Of a stretch of 64,000 bases of DNA, positions 37,426 to 46,028 are shown in pieces (the first letter of the stretch is position 1; the number at the start of each line of letters is the position of its first letter). Below the pieces are notes generated by a model. The model did no database searches. It had not been told where the DNA came from and worked only from the letters and a program-made list of their open reading frames with translations. The stretch is taken from positions 1 to 64,000 of the forward strand of contig CBFIHA010000005.1 of assembly GCA_965662195.1 (NCBI GenBank), in the 5' to 3' direction. The position numbers were made by a program, and so were the translations under genes. The DNA is from UBA1268 sp965662195. Lineage in GTDB: Bacteria; Planctomycetota; Planctomycetia; Pirellulales; UBA1268.

Positions 37426-38985
37426 TCAGCCGCACAGTGGCAACGCCCGCCGGAGTCGCTCGAGCGATCGCTCACGGCCGAGAATCACCAGGCACTCGTA
37501 AAGCCCCGGCCCGACCGACTTGCCGGTGGCTGCAACCCGAGTGGCATGGATCAGGTCGCCGACCTTCTTGCCGGCTGCCTCAACCACTTCCTTGAGGGCT
37601 GCCTCCAGCGTCTCGGCGGTGTAGGGATCGGCGGCAGCGAGCCGTTCAATGAAGGCCTCAAGCAGTGGCCGCGTGCCGGCCTTGGCCAACCGCTTGGCCA
37701 CGGCGGCCGGATCGAGTACCGGCTCGGCGACCAGAAAGAAGTCGGCATAAGTCAGGATGTCGCCGGCCACCTTCAGCCGGTCGCCCGACACCTCGATCAC
37801 GGCCGCGACCGTCTGCCGGACATGCTCCGGCACCGGATCGGGGGCCAGCCCCGCCTTGATCAGAAAGGGCAGCATCAGCTCGAGCTTCGCTGCGGTCGAA
37901 AGCTGCTGCATGTAATGGTCCTGCACAGCCCAGAGCTTCTTGGGGTCGAAGCCGGCCGGCGAAGAGTTGACCCGCTCCAGCGAGAAGTTGTCGATCAACT
38001 GCTGGCGTGAGAAGAACTCGGTGTGATCGTCGAGTGACCAGCCCAGCAGCGTCAGGTAATTGTCGATGGCCCACGGCAGGTAGCCGACGTCGCGGTAGAA
38101 GTCGACAATGACAGGATTGAAGGTGTCGGCCTCGGGCTTGAGGCCAATCCGCTCGGCGATCAGCAGGCCATGCTCGGCCACCTGGGCGAAGTCGCGATTC
38201 TTGAGGTACTGGGCCAGCTTCCGCTTGCTCAGCTTGGTGCGACTGCCTGGCTCGGCCACCAGCGGCAGGTGGGCGTAGACCGGCAGGGGATAGCCGAGGC
38301 TCTGGGCGATGAAGGCCTGACGAGGCGTGTTGGAGAGATGCTCCTCTGCCCGAATCACGTGGCTGATCTGCATCTCGTGGTCATCGACAACCGTTGCCAG
38401 ATGGTAGAGGCAGGACCCATCGGCCCGCTGGATGACATGGTCCTGTTCCCGCTGCCAGGCGAACTCCACCCGGCCCCGAACCGCATCGTTGATCACCAGG
38501 CTCCCCTCGCGGGGCATCTTCAGCCGGACGACGGCCCGCCGACCCGCGGCGGTGAACCGCTCGGCGGTCGCCTCATCAAAGGCCGCAAAGCGGCGGCTGT
38601 AAAGGAACGGCCGGCCGGCGGCCTGCGCCTCTTTGCGTTCGGCGTCAAGTTCCTCGGGGGTCGCGAAGTCGCGGTAGGCGTGCCCCGAGGCCAGCAGCCG
38701 GGTAGCGGCCGCGGCATACCGGTCGGCCCGCTGGGACTGAAAGTACGGGCCGAAGTCACCCCCGGCCCGTGGCCCCTCGTCCCAGTCGATGCCCAGCCAG
38801 GTCAGCCCCGCGAGGATTGGGTCGAGGGCAGCCTCGAGGTTACGGACTTCATCGGTGTCGTCGATCCGGAGGATGAACTGGCCGCCGTGCCGGCGGGCGA
38901 ACAGCCAGTTAAACAGCGCGGTGCGGACACCACCAATATGCAGGTAGCCGGTCGGGCTTGGGGCAAATCTGGTTCTGACGGTCAC
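37426..38985 (-). CDS. gltX: glutamyl-tRNA synthetase
   Basis: 519 aa. Class I signatures: RFAPSPTGYLHIGGVRTALF (HIGH motif as HIGG) and the KMSKS counterpart KLSKRKLAQY. Also ILRIDDTDEVRNLEAA and the anticodon-binding helical domain at the C-terminus. It attaches glutamate to tRNA-Glu, and possibly tRNA-Gln if the amidotransferase route is used; gatCAB is not in the window, so this is open. The region after KLSKR is slightly longer than in E. coli. Confidence 0.96.
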   Translation of the reverse strand: MTVRTRFAPSPTGYLHIGGVRTALFNWLFARRHGGQFILRIDDTDEVRNLEAALDPILAGLTWLGIDWDEGPRAGGDFGPYFQSQRADRYAAAATRLLASGHAYRDFATPEELDAERKEAQAAGRPFLYSRRFAAFDEATAERFTAAGRRAVVRLKMPREGSLVINDAVRGRVEFAWQREQDHVIQRADGSCLYHLATVVDDHEMQISHVIRAEEHLSNTPRQAFIAQSLGYPLPVYAHLPLVAEPGSRTKLSKRKLAQYLKNRDFAQVAEHGLLIAERIGLKPEADTFNPVIVDFYRDVGYLPWAIDNYLTLLGWSLDDHTEFFSRQQLIDNFSLERVNSSPAGFDPKKLWAVQDHYMQQLSTAAKLELMLPFLIKAGLAPDPVPEHVRQTVAAVIEVSGDRLKVAGDILTYADFFLVAEPVLDPAAVAKRLAKAGTRPLLEAFIERLAAADPYTAETLEAALKEVVEAAGKKVGDLIHATRVAATGKSVGPGLYECLVILGRERSLERLRRALPLCG

Positions 38986-39165
38986 GGGGTACCTCCGCCA
39001 GCACTATCGGGAAGAGACAGCCCGGCGTCAAAGTGGGTGGCTCGCAGCCTGAGGAAAATCGATTCGTCCGTTCCCTGGCTCTGGAAAATTCTGCCACCGC
39101 TTGGTTGCGGCGACCTGCAACGCCCAAAAATGAAAAACCCCGTGACTGGCTGCTTCCGCAGACAG

Positions 39166-40284
39166 CTAGGCGGCCCGGCCGCTGCGGGCGAGTTTGCGGA
39201 GGCGGCGGCGTTCGGCCTTTGACAGCCGGCGTTGCGGTTCGGTCTCGTCGCCGAAGGATTCATCAGGGCATGCTTCTTCGGCCGTGTCCTCGGAATCGGC
39301 GGCTAAGGTGCAGTCAGGGGGCCCTGCCGGCGAGTCGTCGGAAGCCTTGCCGGTTGGCTGGGCCGGGGCTGCCGCCGACCGGGCTGGCCGCTTCTTGGTT
39401 TGCCGCTTTGGCTGGTGAGTCCGCGGCTGGGGGCAGAGCCCGTCGATCTCCCGCAGGCTGCTGCGGACCGCCAGCATCATCGCCAGTAGCATCAGCCCAC
39501 TGCCGGCCAGCCAACTGGCCGTTGCCAGCAGTGGCAGCCGGGGGTCGGCAGCGGAAAACCAGTGGCAGCCGACAGCGGCCGCCCAGGCCAGCAGACCGAG
39601 GCCGAGCGTGGCGGCGGTCGGCAGCCGTTCCCGCATCCGGAGCAACGCCCAGAAGACTGTCACCAGCAGGCCGGCAATTCCGCAGGCGAGCCACCAGCCG
39701 AGACCCTGCGGACCGAACGGCGTCTCGGTCAGAACGACAAGGGCTGCGGCGACGGCCGGGCCGAGCGGCATCGCCGTGGCTGCGGCTGCCACGATCCAAA
39801 TTACTGCCAGCCAGCCCCAGGCCCGGAACCTGCCCTTGAACTCATCGCGGCGGTGCCGCTGCACGGATCTGACAACCAGAGCCGTGGCGGCGGCGAGCAG
39901 CAGGAACACCTGCGTCAGCCAGCCGGCCAGGGTGCCCTGCCCCCGCAACCCGATGCTGTCGCGAACCAGCGTGAGGCTGGCGGCGAATCGTCCGGACTCG
40001 GGAATCAGTTCGCGGCTGAGGATCACCCGCGAAAAATCGGTCATGACAGCCAGGCTGACCAACAGGCTGATCGCCAGCAAGCAGCCGATCAGGGACATTG
40101 CCCGGGTGGGCACAAGTGCCGCCAGCTGCCGTTGGGCGGCCGGCAGTCGGTCACCGCGGCTGGCCGCCGGCTCGGTCTCGCGGCAAGGCTCGGCGGTGGC
40201 CGCCACGGGTGATTCCTCATCGGCGGCCAGCGCAGCGGCCAACCGCCGGCGCTGACTGCGACCGAACATCCTATTCATCGCCAT
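39166..40284 (-). CDS. polytopic membrane hypothetical protein
   Basis: 372 aa. After a 60-residue polar start, about six to seven hydrophobic helices are visible (SLIGCLLAISLLVSLAVM, LTQVFLLLAAATALVV, WGWLAVIWIVAAAATAM, LACGIAGLLVTVFWALL, LGLGLLAWAAAVGC, ATASWLAGSGLMLLAMMLAV). The last 90 residues are a charged tail with two basic patches (KRQTKKRPARS and SKAERRRLRKLARSGR). No transporter motif recognised. Single gene, divergent from the superoxide dismutase across a 373-bp region that carries repeat copy A. Confidence 0.82.
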   Translation of the reverse strand: MAMNRMFGRSQRRRLAAALAADEESPVAATAEPCRETEPAASRGDRLPAAQRQLAALVPTRAMSLIGCLLAISLLVSLAVMTDFSRVILSRELIPESGRFAASLTLVRDSIGLRGQGTLAGWLTQVFLLLAAATALVVRSVQRHRRDEFKGRFRAWGWLAVIWIVAAAATAMPLGPAVAAALVVLTETPFGPQGLGWWLACGIAGLLVTVFWALLRMRERLPTAATLGLGLLAWAAAVGCHWFSAADPRLPLLATASWLAGSGLMLLAMMLAVRSSLREIDGLCPQPRTHQPKRQTKKRPARSAAAPAQPTGKASDDSPAGPPDCTLAADSEDTAEEACPDESFGDETEPQRRLSKAERRRLRKLARSGRAA

Positions 40285-40310
40285 CGCTGCTGCATCCCTT
40301 CAACCATCCC

Positions 40311-40432
40311 TAGCAGACCGTGGAAACAGTCTGCTGCCGCAGGACGCGGCAACCGGCAACCCCGAAGACCCTCGGCGTTTTCGGGGTTGCCCAAGTGGAA
40401 AAAGACCGTGGAGGGCTTTTTCTACGGATCGC
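40311..40432 (+). repeat. palindromic structured repeat, copy A
   Basis: Left end TAGCAGACCGTGGA, right end reading GCGATCCGTAGAAAA on the opposite strand, a pair of related inverted termini. Inside: GCAGAC/GTCTGC hairpin (40313-40334), GCCGC-AGGAC-GCGGC (40336-40350), and a perfect 12-bp stem GGCAACCCCGAA (40355-40366) with TTCGGGGTTGCC (40380-40391), loop containing CCCTCGGCG and followed by CAAGTGG. Then GAAAAAG/CTTTTTC (40398-40421). Together these fill most of the gap between the membrane-protein gene and superoxide dismutase; no gene lies in the remaining 225 bases. Confidence 0.85.
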
Positions 40433-40657
40433 AAAGCCTTTTTGAGTCATCGGCAACCAGGTGGCGGTGCCTCTGTTTTCGCCACCACTCCGGTGCGACC
40501 GGTCCAGTCGGTACGACCCGTGCCCCGGCGAGGCGTGCACGGGAAAGGCTGCGGGTTTGCCCGTCACTCGGGGCTGGGGTACGATCCGGCTCGGTATCGG
40601 CGGCCGGCGCCGAACCGCTGTTCGCTGCTCGCCCTACCCAAGCGGAGACGTCGATTT

Positions 40658-41269
40658 ATGGCCTTCACCCTTCCCCCCCTGCCCTACTCCTTTGACGCCC
40701 TCGAGCCGCACATCGATGCCCGGACGATGGAAATCCATCACGACAAGCATCACGCCGCCTATGTCGCCAATGTCAACAAGGCCCTCGAGGGCAGCCCGCT
40801 GGCCGACCTCCCGGTGGACAAACTCATTGGAGACCTTGAACAGGTCCCCGAGGCGATCCGCACCGCCGTTCGGAACAACGGCGGTGGTCATGCCAATCAC
40901 TCGCTCTTCTGGGAGTCGCTCGGTGGTGGCAAGGGGGGGGAGCCGACCGGTGAGCTATCTGCCGCGATCGCGTCGGTCTTCAGCAGTTACGCCAATTTTC
41001 AGGAGGCCTTCACAAAGGCGGCGATGGGCCGTTTCGGGAGCGGCTGGGCCTGGCTGTCACTTGACCCGCAGGGCAAACTGCTGATCGAGAGCACCGCCAA
41101 TCAGGACAGCCCGCTGATGCATGGCAATACGCCGCTGCTGGGGGTTGATGTCTGGGAACACGCCTATTACCTGCTTTACCAGAACCGCCGGGCCGACTAC
41201 GTCACCGCGTTTTACAACGTTGTCGACTGGGACCTGATCGGCACCCGGTTCGCCGCCGCCAAGAAATAG
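40658..41269 (+). CDS. Fe/Mn superoxide dismutase
   Basis: 203 aa from ATG 40658 (the frame is open upstream over non-coding repeat sequence). Metal ligands: His in TMEIHHDKHHAAYV, His in NNGGGHANHSLFWESL, and Asp/His in GVDVWEHAYYLLYQNRR. FGSGWAWL is the central signature. It dismutates superoxide in the cytoplasm; no signal peptide. Gly in the GGHANH region and Gln positions do not let me choose Fe or Mn. Single gene with a strong intrinsic terminator downstream. Confidence 0.96.
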   Translation: MAFTLPPLPYSFDALEPHIDARTMEIHHDKHHAAYVANVNKALEGSPLADLPVDKLIGDLEQVPEAIRTAVRNNGGGHANHSLFWESLGGGKGGEPTGELSAAIASVFSSYANFQEAFTKAAMGRFGSGWAWLSLDPQGKLLIESTANQDSPLMHGNTPLLGVDVWEHAYYLLYQNRRADYVTAFYNVVDWDLIGTRFAAAKK

Positions 41270-41306
41270 GCCGAAACGAGTTCGCTCGGAGTACCACCAG
41301 CATTTC

Positions 41307-41343
41307 GCCGGGTCACCGCCTGACGGTGGCCCGGCTTTTTTTT
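41307..41343 (+). terminator. intrinsic terminator of superoxide dismutase gene
   Basis: GCCGGGTCACCG (41307-41318), loop CCTGA, CGGTGGCCCGGC (41324-41335): 12-bp stem with one G-T pair, followed by eight T (41336-41343). The clearest Rho-independent terminator in the window. Confidence 0.92.
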
Positions 41344-41445
41344 GTCGTTCGGGCGAATTGGGCAAAGGCTGGCGTTGACATTCTGCCGAAAGAATCCCTA
41401 TTCCCCGCACCAAGTGCCTGACCGCAATGACCGGGAGAGGAATCG

Positions 41446-42720
41446 ATGCAGATGCCAGCCGGGATCACCACCACCGCAGACCGTCCCCCCAACGGCCACC
41501 GGAGCCATTCCACCTGCCCGTTCGCTCCGGCGTGGCTCGCCCTGCCGGTCTTGCTGGTGGTCGCTGCCAGCGGCTGCAAAAGCGGCTCGTCGATGGGCAA
41601 TTCCTGGTGGGCGTTTGGTATGAGCGGCCCCGATCCGGCGACCCTCGCCGAGGCACCGCCGTTTGAGGGCGATCTGACCAAGCCCGCAGCCACCGCCACT
41701 CCCTACCCGACCACCTCGACCCCCAAGAGCTACGCGTTGGCCGATGGCGGGTCGCCCGCGGCCGGGCAGCAGCCTGCCGCAACCGGAACCGTGGCGAAAA
41801 CAATGCAACCGCCAGTCACCTACGGTACCACTCCGCAGCCTGACCCAACGGCATCTGCCCAACCGGTCATGGCACCGCCCGGTGGTGGAACCGCCGCGAT
41901 CGCCGCCACTGCACCCGACACTGGCGTTGCTCCGCAGGTCGGGCCCTACCAGTCGATTCCGGCTCCGGCGACTGCGTCGCCCGCTGCCGCGGCAGCGACA
42001 GGGCCGCTCACCGGACTGGCCAATCGGGCTGAGAACGAGGCCGCCCTGCCGCAGCCATCCAGTCGGTTCAGCAGCCCGTCGGCCCCGGCCGGCTACGCGG
42101 GCGGGCAGCCGCAGTCGCCGCCGCCTTCGGGCAGCCGGTTCTCGTCGGTCGCCAGCCAGCGGGTGGCTGAGGCTCCCGCTGCTGGCTATCCGGGTGGCGG
42201 CAGCCGATTCAGCAGTCCGCCGACCGCCACCACTCCGGTCGCACCCATGTTGCCCCAGCGCGATAACGCCGGTCCGGCGGCGACCCAAAGCCGCTATGGT
42301 CAGGCCGGGAACTCGGCATTCGCCAGCGATCCGCAGGCCGAACCGCCAACAGCCGCCGGAGCGGGTGCCGGTGACCTTTCACGGCCTGCTGGATTTCCCG
42401 ATGCCCGAGGTTTTCCAGACCCGACGTTCGAGCCGGTTGACCGTCAGCCGCAATCGCCACAGTTACCGGCCCCGCCGCCGTCGTCTCGCCGCAACGATCC
42501 CGGGTACCGGCCGGGTGGGACGTCGAGCTATCGGGCTGCTGAGCCGATTTACGCCGGGCATGGCCCGGGCAACGGACCGTCTGTTTCGGGGCAGAGTGCC
42601 CCTGCTGGGGTGACACCGGCCTCCTTCGAGGCTCATCAGGTAGGTCCTGCCGGCATGCTGCCGCCAGCGACACCTACCGGGCTTCCGGCCAGTTCGGGCC
42701 TGCCCACTACCAGCCCATGA
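41446..42720 (+). CDS. low-complexity lipoprotein
   Basis: 424 aa with GGAGAGG upstream of the ATG. A late signal peptide (LALPVLLVVAASGCKSG, lipobox ASGC near residue 44) gives a lipid-anchored protein. The mature part is Pro/Ala/Gly/Gln-rich and contains an early KPAATATPYPTTSTPKSYAL segment that I associate with planctomycete lipoproteins, then four SRFSS/SRYG repeats (SRFSSPSAP, SRFSSVAS, SRFSSPPTA, SRYGQAG) at about residues 205-290. Probably an unstructured envelope protein; function unknown. Confidence 0.8.
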   Translation: MQMPAGITTTADRPPNGHRSHSTCPFAPAWLALPVLLVVAASGCKSGSSMGNSWWAFGMSGPDPATLAEAPPFEGDLTKPAATATPYPTTSTPKSYALADGGSPAAGQQPAATGTVAKTMQPPVTYGTTPQPDPTASAQPVMAPPGGGTAAIAATAPDTGVAPQVGPYQSIPAPATASPAAAAATGPLTGLANRAENEAALPQPSSRFSSPSAPAGYAGGQPQSPPPSGSRFSSVASQRVAEAPAAGYPGGGSRFSSPPTATTPVAPMLPQRDNAGPAATQSRYGQAGNSAFASDPQAEPPTAAGAGAGDLSRPAGFPDARGFPDPTFEPVDRQPQSPQLPAPPPSSRRNDPGYRPGGTSSYRAAEPIYAGHGPGNGPSVSGQSAPAGVTPASFEAHQVGPAGMLPPATPTGLPASSGLPTTSP

Positions 42721-43048
42721 CCATGTTTGACTCGATCACCTTGCGGGCCCGGTCGAGATCATCCCCTGTCTCGTGCATGTAGAGGCGGATCGCGTGGAGT
42801 TTGTCGCCTGATGCCCGGGCAAGACATTCGCGGGCGGTGTCACAGGGGCGTTGCGGTTCCTGGACCAGCGCGGTCGGAAGGAGCCCGAGGGCCGACTTTG
42901 AGATCACCCAGGTATCGCGAGGCCGGCGGGTAAGCCGCAGGATTTTCTCCTGCGGGTAGGCATCGGAAACGACCGCTGTTGCCGTCGTCTCGTCGTCCGC
43001 CCACGAAATGATGATGTGGGCTTCGGTTTCGATTTCAAACAACGGCAT
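42707..43048 (-). CDS. small conserved-looking hypothetical protein
   Basis: 113 aa from Met at 43048 (MPLFEIETEAHIIISWADDE); six further in-frame codons lie upstream. Balanced composition with strands IIISWA, ATAVVSDAYP and helix HAIRLYMHETGDDLDRARKVIES suggests a small alpha/beta fold. No family assigned. Its 3' end overlaps the convergent lipoprotein gene by 14 bp. Confidence 0.7.
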   Translation of the reverse strand: MPLFEIETEAHIIISWADDETTATAVVSDAYPQEKILRLTRRPRDTWVISKSALGLLPTALVQEPQRPCDTARECLARASGDKLHAIRLYMHETGDDLDRARKVIESNMVMGW

Positions 43049-43140
43049 CTGTCGCGCTTCCTCCAATCGGGTGGGAACAACGCTGCAATGGCTGAACGGC
43101 TGTGGCCATCGGCCGGTGGAGCCTACGCCGGCCCGCCAGG

Positions 43141-43180
43141 AGGGTCAAACCCGGGCAATCGTCCCGCCGCCCGGGACCCT
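43141..43180 (+). other. interrupted 12-bp hairpin upstream of TPR gene
   Basis: AGGGT (43141) with ACCCT (43176), and CCCGGGC (43150) with GCCCGGG (43169), separated by a four-base bulge on one side. It lies in the divergent 205-bp region before the TPR membrane protein. Confidence 0.45.
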
Positions 43181-43253
43181 GCCGCCCGTGTTACCATGAA
43201 CCCACCTTTGAACGATCGGTTCGAAACCGCCACCTCCGCCGGCAGGGACGACC

Positions 43254-44198
43254 ATGCGTTACGACCGCGACGGCTTTCCGATTCCACCCGAGTTTGAACT
43301 GCCCGATGCTGCAGCGGCAGAGGCAGACCTGCCGGCATTGGAACCCACGAGATCGTCCCGGCGCCGATCTGGACGGGCAGGCTGGCGGAAGCGAATCGTG
43401 GTGCTGGCGGTGCTGCTGGGGGGCGTCGTGCCGGGACTGCTCGGGCCGCAGATCATGCCCACCGTCCGGGCCGCCGTCGTGAACTGGTCGCTGGAGCAGG
43501 CCTATGCCTGTCAGGCGGCCGATGACGTCGCCGGGGCCGTCGGCCACGTCAGCCGGGCGATCAGCTGGCATGGAGACCATCCCGATTTGCTCTGCATGCG
43601 GGCGTTAGTCCGGCTGGAGAATCGCGATCCGCGGGGAGCTCTGGAAGATCTCCGTGCGGCGGCGGCTCTGGCCCCACAGGCCAGTCAGCCGCTGCGGATT
43701 CGCGCGGTCGTTTATGTCGTGCTGGGGCAGCCCGACAAAGCGGTAGCTGCCGCTGACCGGGCAGCCGAACTGGCTGGAGCCGATGCCGCCGCGGCACTGA
43801 ATCACCGGGCCTATATCCGGGGCCTGGTGGCGCAGGATCTTGACGCCGCCCTCGCCGACATCGAGCAGGTGGTTGCCGGCGAGGATGACGCGCCACCGGC
43901 ATTCGTTGACACCCACGGCTTTCTCCTGCATCTGGTCGGTCGGCATCAGGAGGCAATCGACCAGCTCAACCGAGCGATTGCGGGCATGGAGGAGGAACGG
44001 CGGTCGTTCACCCGGAGATTCGGCCGCTCCGGCTCGACCGCGGCAGCGGTCCGGCTGCGAGAAATCGATCAATCGCTGGCTGTGATGCACCACCACCGCA
44101 GCCTTGCCTGCCGGGCGGTCGGACTCGAGGGGCAGGCCGATCAGGACGAGCAAATGGCTCGCGACAAGGGCTTTGATCCCACCCGCGGCATCCTCTAG
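43254..44198 (+). CDS. membrane-anchored TPR protein
   Basis: 314 aa. Residues 1-45 are acidic then basic (RSSRRRSGRAGWRKR), followed by a single membrane helix (IVVLAVLLGGVVPGLLGP, residues 48-65). The rest is periplasmic-looking TPR repeats: LEQAYACQAADDVAGAVGHV, ALVRLENRDPRGALEDLRAA, RAVVYVVLGQPDKAVAAADR, LVAQDLDAALADIEQVV, and LLHLVGRHQEAIDQLNRAI. Ends with a His-rich VMHHHRSLACRAVG. A scaffold of unknown partner. Followed after 240 bp by tRNA-Asp. Confidence 0.82.
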   Translation: MRYDRDGFPIPPEFELPDAAAAEADLPALEPTRSSRRRSGRAGWRKRIVVLAVLLGGVVPGLLGPQIMPTVRAAVVNWSLEQAYACQAADDVAGAVGHVSRAISWHGDHPDLLCMRALVRLENRDPRGALEDLRAAAALAPQASQPLRIRAVVYVVLGQPDKAVAAADRAAELAGADAAAALNHRAYIRGLVAQDLDAALADIEQVVAGEDDAPPAFVDTHGFLLHLVGRHQEAIDQLNRAIAGMEEERRSFTRRFGRSGSTAAAVRLREIDQSLAVMHHHRSLACRAVGLEGQADQDEQMARDKGFDPTRGIL

Positions 44199-44218
44199 GG
44201 GCCGGTCCGGCAGGTCTT

Positions 44219-44246
44219 TGCCAGCCGTTGGGAGCCCCGGCTGGCA
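44219..44246 (+). terminator. hairpin after the TPR gene, weak terminator
   Basis: TGCCAGCCG (44219-44227), ten-base loop, CGGCTGGCA (44238-44246). Perfect 9-bp stem 21 bases after the stop codon but without a T-tract. Confidence 0.45.
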
Positions 44247-44383
44247 GTGTCGCCAGATCCTTGCGAGGCGTGGCTGCAAACCACGGTGGAAGTCGGGTGA
44301 CGTCGGCTACGGCAGCTGAATTCGACAAAATTCTGAACGCCGTGGCGGCTTTCGGAGCAGCCCTCTTCTGGCTGCCGGGCGTC

Positions 44384-44392
44384 TGCTATACT
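44384..44392 (+). promoter_or_regulatory. extended -10 promoter before tRNA-Asp
   Basis: TGC then TATACT (44387-44392) is an extended -10 element, 46 bases before the tRNA; no good -35. Confidence 0.5.
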
Positions 44393-44438
44393 GCCTCCTC
44401 GCGAGGCGTCACCGCCCCGGCTGCTCACGTGGCAATCA

Positions 44439-44512
44439 GGGGGTGTAGCTCAGTTGGTTAGAGCGCCAGCCTGTCACGCTGGAGGCCGCGGGTTCGAGTC
44501 CCGTCACCCTCG
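44439..44512 (+). tRNA. tRNA-Asp (GTC)
   Basis: 74 nt. Acceptor GGGGGTG pairs with CACCCTC (one G-T), D arm GCTC-AGTTGGTTA-GAGC, anticodon stem CCAGC/GCTGG with loop CTGTCAC (anticodon GTC), T arm GCGGG-TTCGAGT-CCCGT region and discriminator G. CCA is not encoded (GCTTCC follows). G at the discriminator fits tRNA-Asp. Confidence 0.96.
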
Positions 44513-44567
44513 CTTCCTCTGCTGCTGTCGATCAAATGCGGCCGCCTTCACCCCGCCCCGGTTGTCA

Positions 44568-45380
44568 ATGCCCATTCCCCGCGCCGGCCGAGCCGTTGTG
44601 ACCGGGGCGGCAAGCGGTTTTGGCCGTGAGGTCTGCCTGCAGCTTGCCGACCGCGGCTGGCAGATTGCCGCGGTCGATCTGGCCTCGGCTGATCCGGCCG
44701 ACTGGGTTGCCCTCGGCGAAGCGGTTGTCCTCCGTGGGGGGAGTTGGCTGCCCTGTCTGTTCGACGTTCGCGAAGCTGCCGGCTGGCAGGAGCTGGCGGC
44801 TCGCTGGCCGGCGCTCGACCTGCTCGTCAATGCCGCCGGCGTTGGTGCAACCGGTGAGGTAGGCCAGCTGCCGCTGGAGCAATGGCGACGCATCATCGAC
44901 ACCAATCTGCTGGGAACGGCGATTGGCTGCGAGACCCTGCTGCCGCAGCTGCGGCGGAGTCCGGGCCCTGGCCGGCTACTCAACGTCGCCTCGATTGCCG
45001 GCATCCTCGCGCCGCCTTCAATGGCGGCCTACTCGGCCAGCAAGGCAGGCGTGATCGCCCTCTCCGAGGCAATTGCGGGGGAGTGCCGCGGCCAGCCCAC
45101 GGTGACGGTCGCCTGCCCGGGATTCTTCCGGTCGGGCCTGCTCGGCTCCTGGCACTTCAGCGATTGCCGGGAGCAGCGTGAGGCGATCCGTCGCATGGAG
45201 GTGACCGGATGGACCTCGGCGAAGGTCGCCGAGCGGGTGCTGGCCGCCACCTTCGCCGGCCGCCGGTATGCGGTGCTTGGCCGCCAGGCCCGCTGGCTCT
45301 GGCGGCTGAAGCGACTGGCCCCGGCCGCCGCCACCGGCCTCATCAGCCGGGTCTATCACCGGCTCGAGCGGTCGGGCTGA
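44568..45380 (+). CDS. short-chain dehydrogenase/reductase
   Basis: 270 aa from ATG 44568; the frame extends back through the tRNA. NAD(P)-binding TGAASGFGREVC (residues 11-22), LLVNAAGVGATG (NAG motif), catalytic Ser in NVASIAGILAPP and Y-x-x-x-K in AAYSASKAGVIALSE. Classical SDR of the 250-residue class; substrate unknown. The C-terminal helix is basic (RQARWLWRLKRLAP). Located 56 bp after tRNA-Asp, so likely its own transcript or read-through. Confidence 0.92.
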   Translation: MPIPRAGRAVVTGAASGFGREVCLQLADRGWQIAAVDLASADPADWVALGEAVVLRGGSWLPCLFDVREAAGWQELAARWPALDLLVNAAGVGATGEVGQLPLEQWRRIIDTNLLGTAIGCETLLPQLRRSPGPGRLLNVASIAGILAPPSMAAYSASKAGVIALSEAIAGECRGQPTVTVACPGFFRSGLLGSWHFSDCREQREAIRRMEVTGWTSAKVAERVLAATFAGRRYAVLGRQARWLWRLKRLAPAAATGLISRVYHRLERSG

Positions 45381-46028
45381 GGGCGGGTGATGATCGCCGG
45401 CCCGGGGGGACGCGTGCCGATGGTGAACCGGCCATTCGACTTGATCCGGCCGCCGGCAAGAGGCGTTGCAGCGATGACTGCAAGAGTGGCACGGCTGGTT
45501 ACAGAACATGAGGAGGTCATCAGCTCCAGGCTTCCGTGTTCCGGGTATCTCACCGATCAGCTGACCGTCGCGGCGGTCACCACGCCGGTCACCCACTTGG
45601 TCGATGCCTCCAAGTGACCCTGGGAAGAGAACGGTTCCGACCTTGCCGCGAGGAGATCTTGGCTGACAGCAGCGGCGGATGATTGAAAATCCACCACTCG
45701 GCAGCAGCGGCAACGCCCTCGACCTCTCCGCGTCGGTGCTGCTTGGGGGCTTTCGGCCCGGCCGGTTTGTCCGCAGCGGCTTCATTGACGGGCGGTGGGA
45801 TATGCCAGGCCACGCCACGCTGACGCGAGGGCGGATTGTGCCGTCGCGACATCCGGGCTGTCTTCCCCAAAACCCCATGCCCTGATTGCCGGGCGATCCG
45901 GGCGTTCACCGGGCCTGTCGCAATGCCCGAAAAACCGGGTCCGGTGTCTCACCCATCAGCGGCGCAGAGGGGCTGCAACCGGGGGGCAGTCACCGCATCC
46001 TGCAGCACCACAGAAGTTCGGCAGCCCG
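45381..46028. other. 648-bp gap without a supported gene
   Basis: Between the SDR and the kinase stop. The longest frames here (for instance 45589-45909 on the minus strand, 106 codons, including VAAAAEWWIFNHPPLLSAK) have odd composition and no ribosome site. Possibly the debris of a deleted gene. No long repeat, tRNA or transposon end was recognised. Confidence 0.5.
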
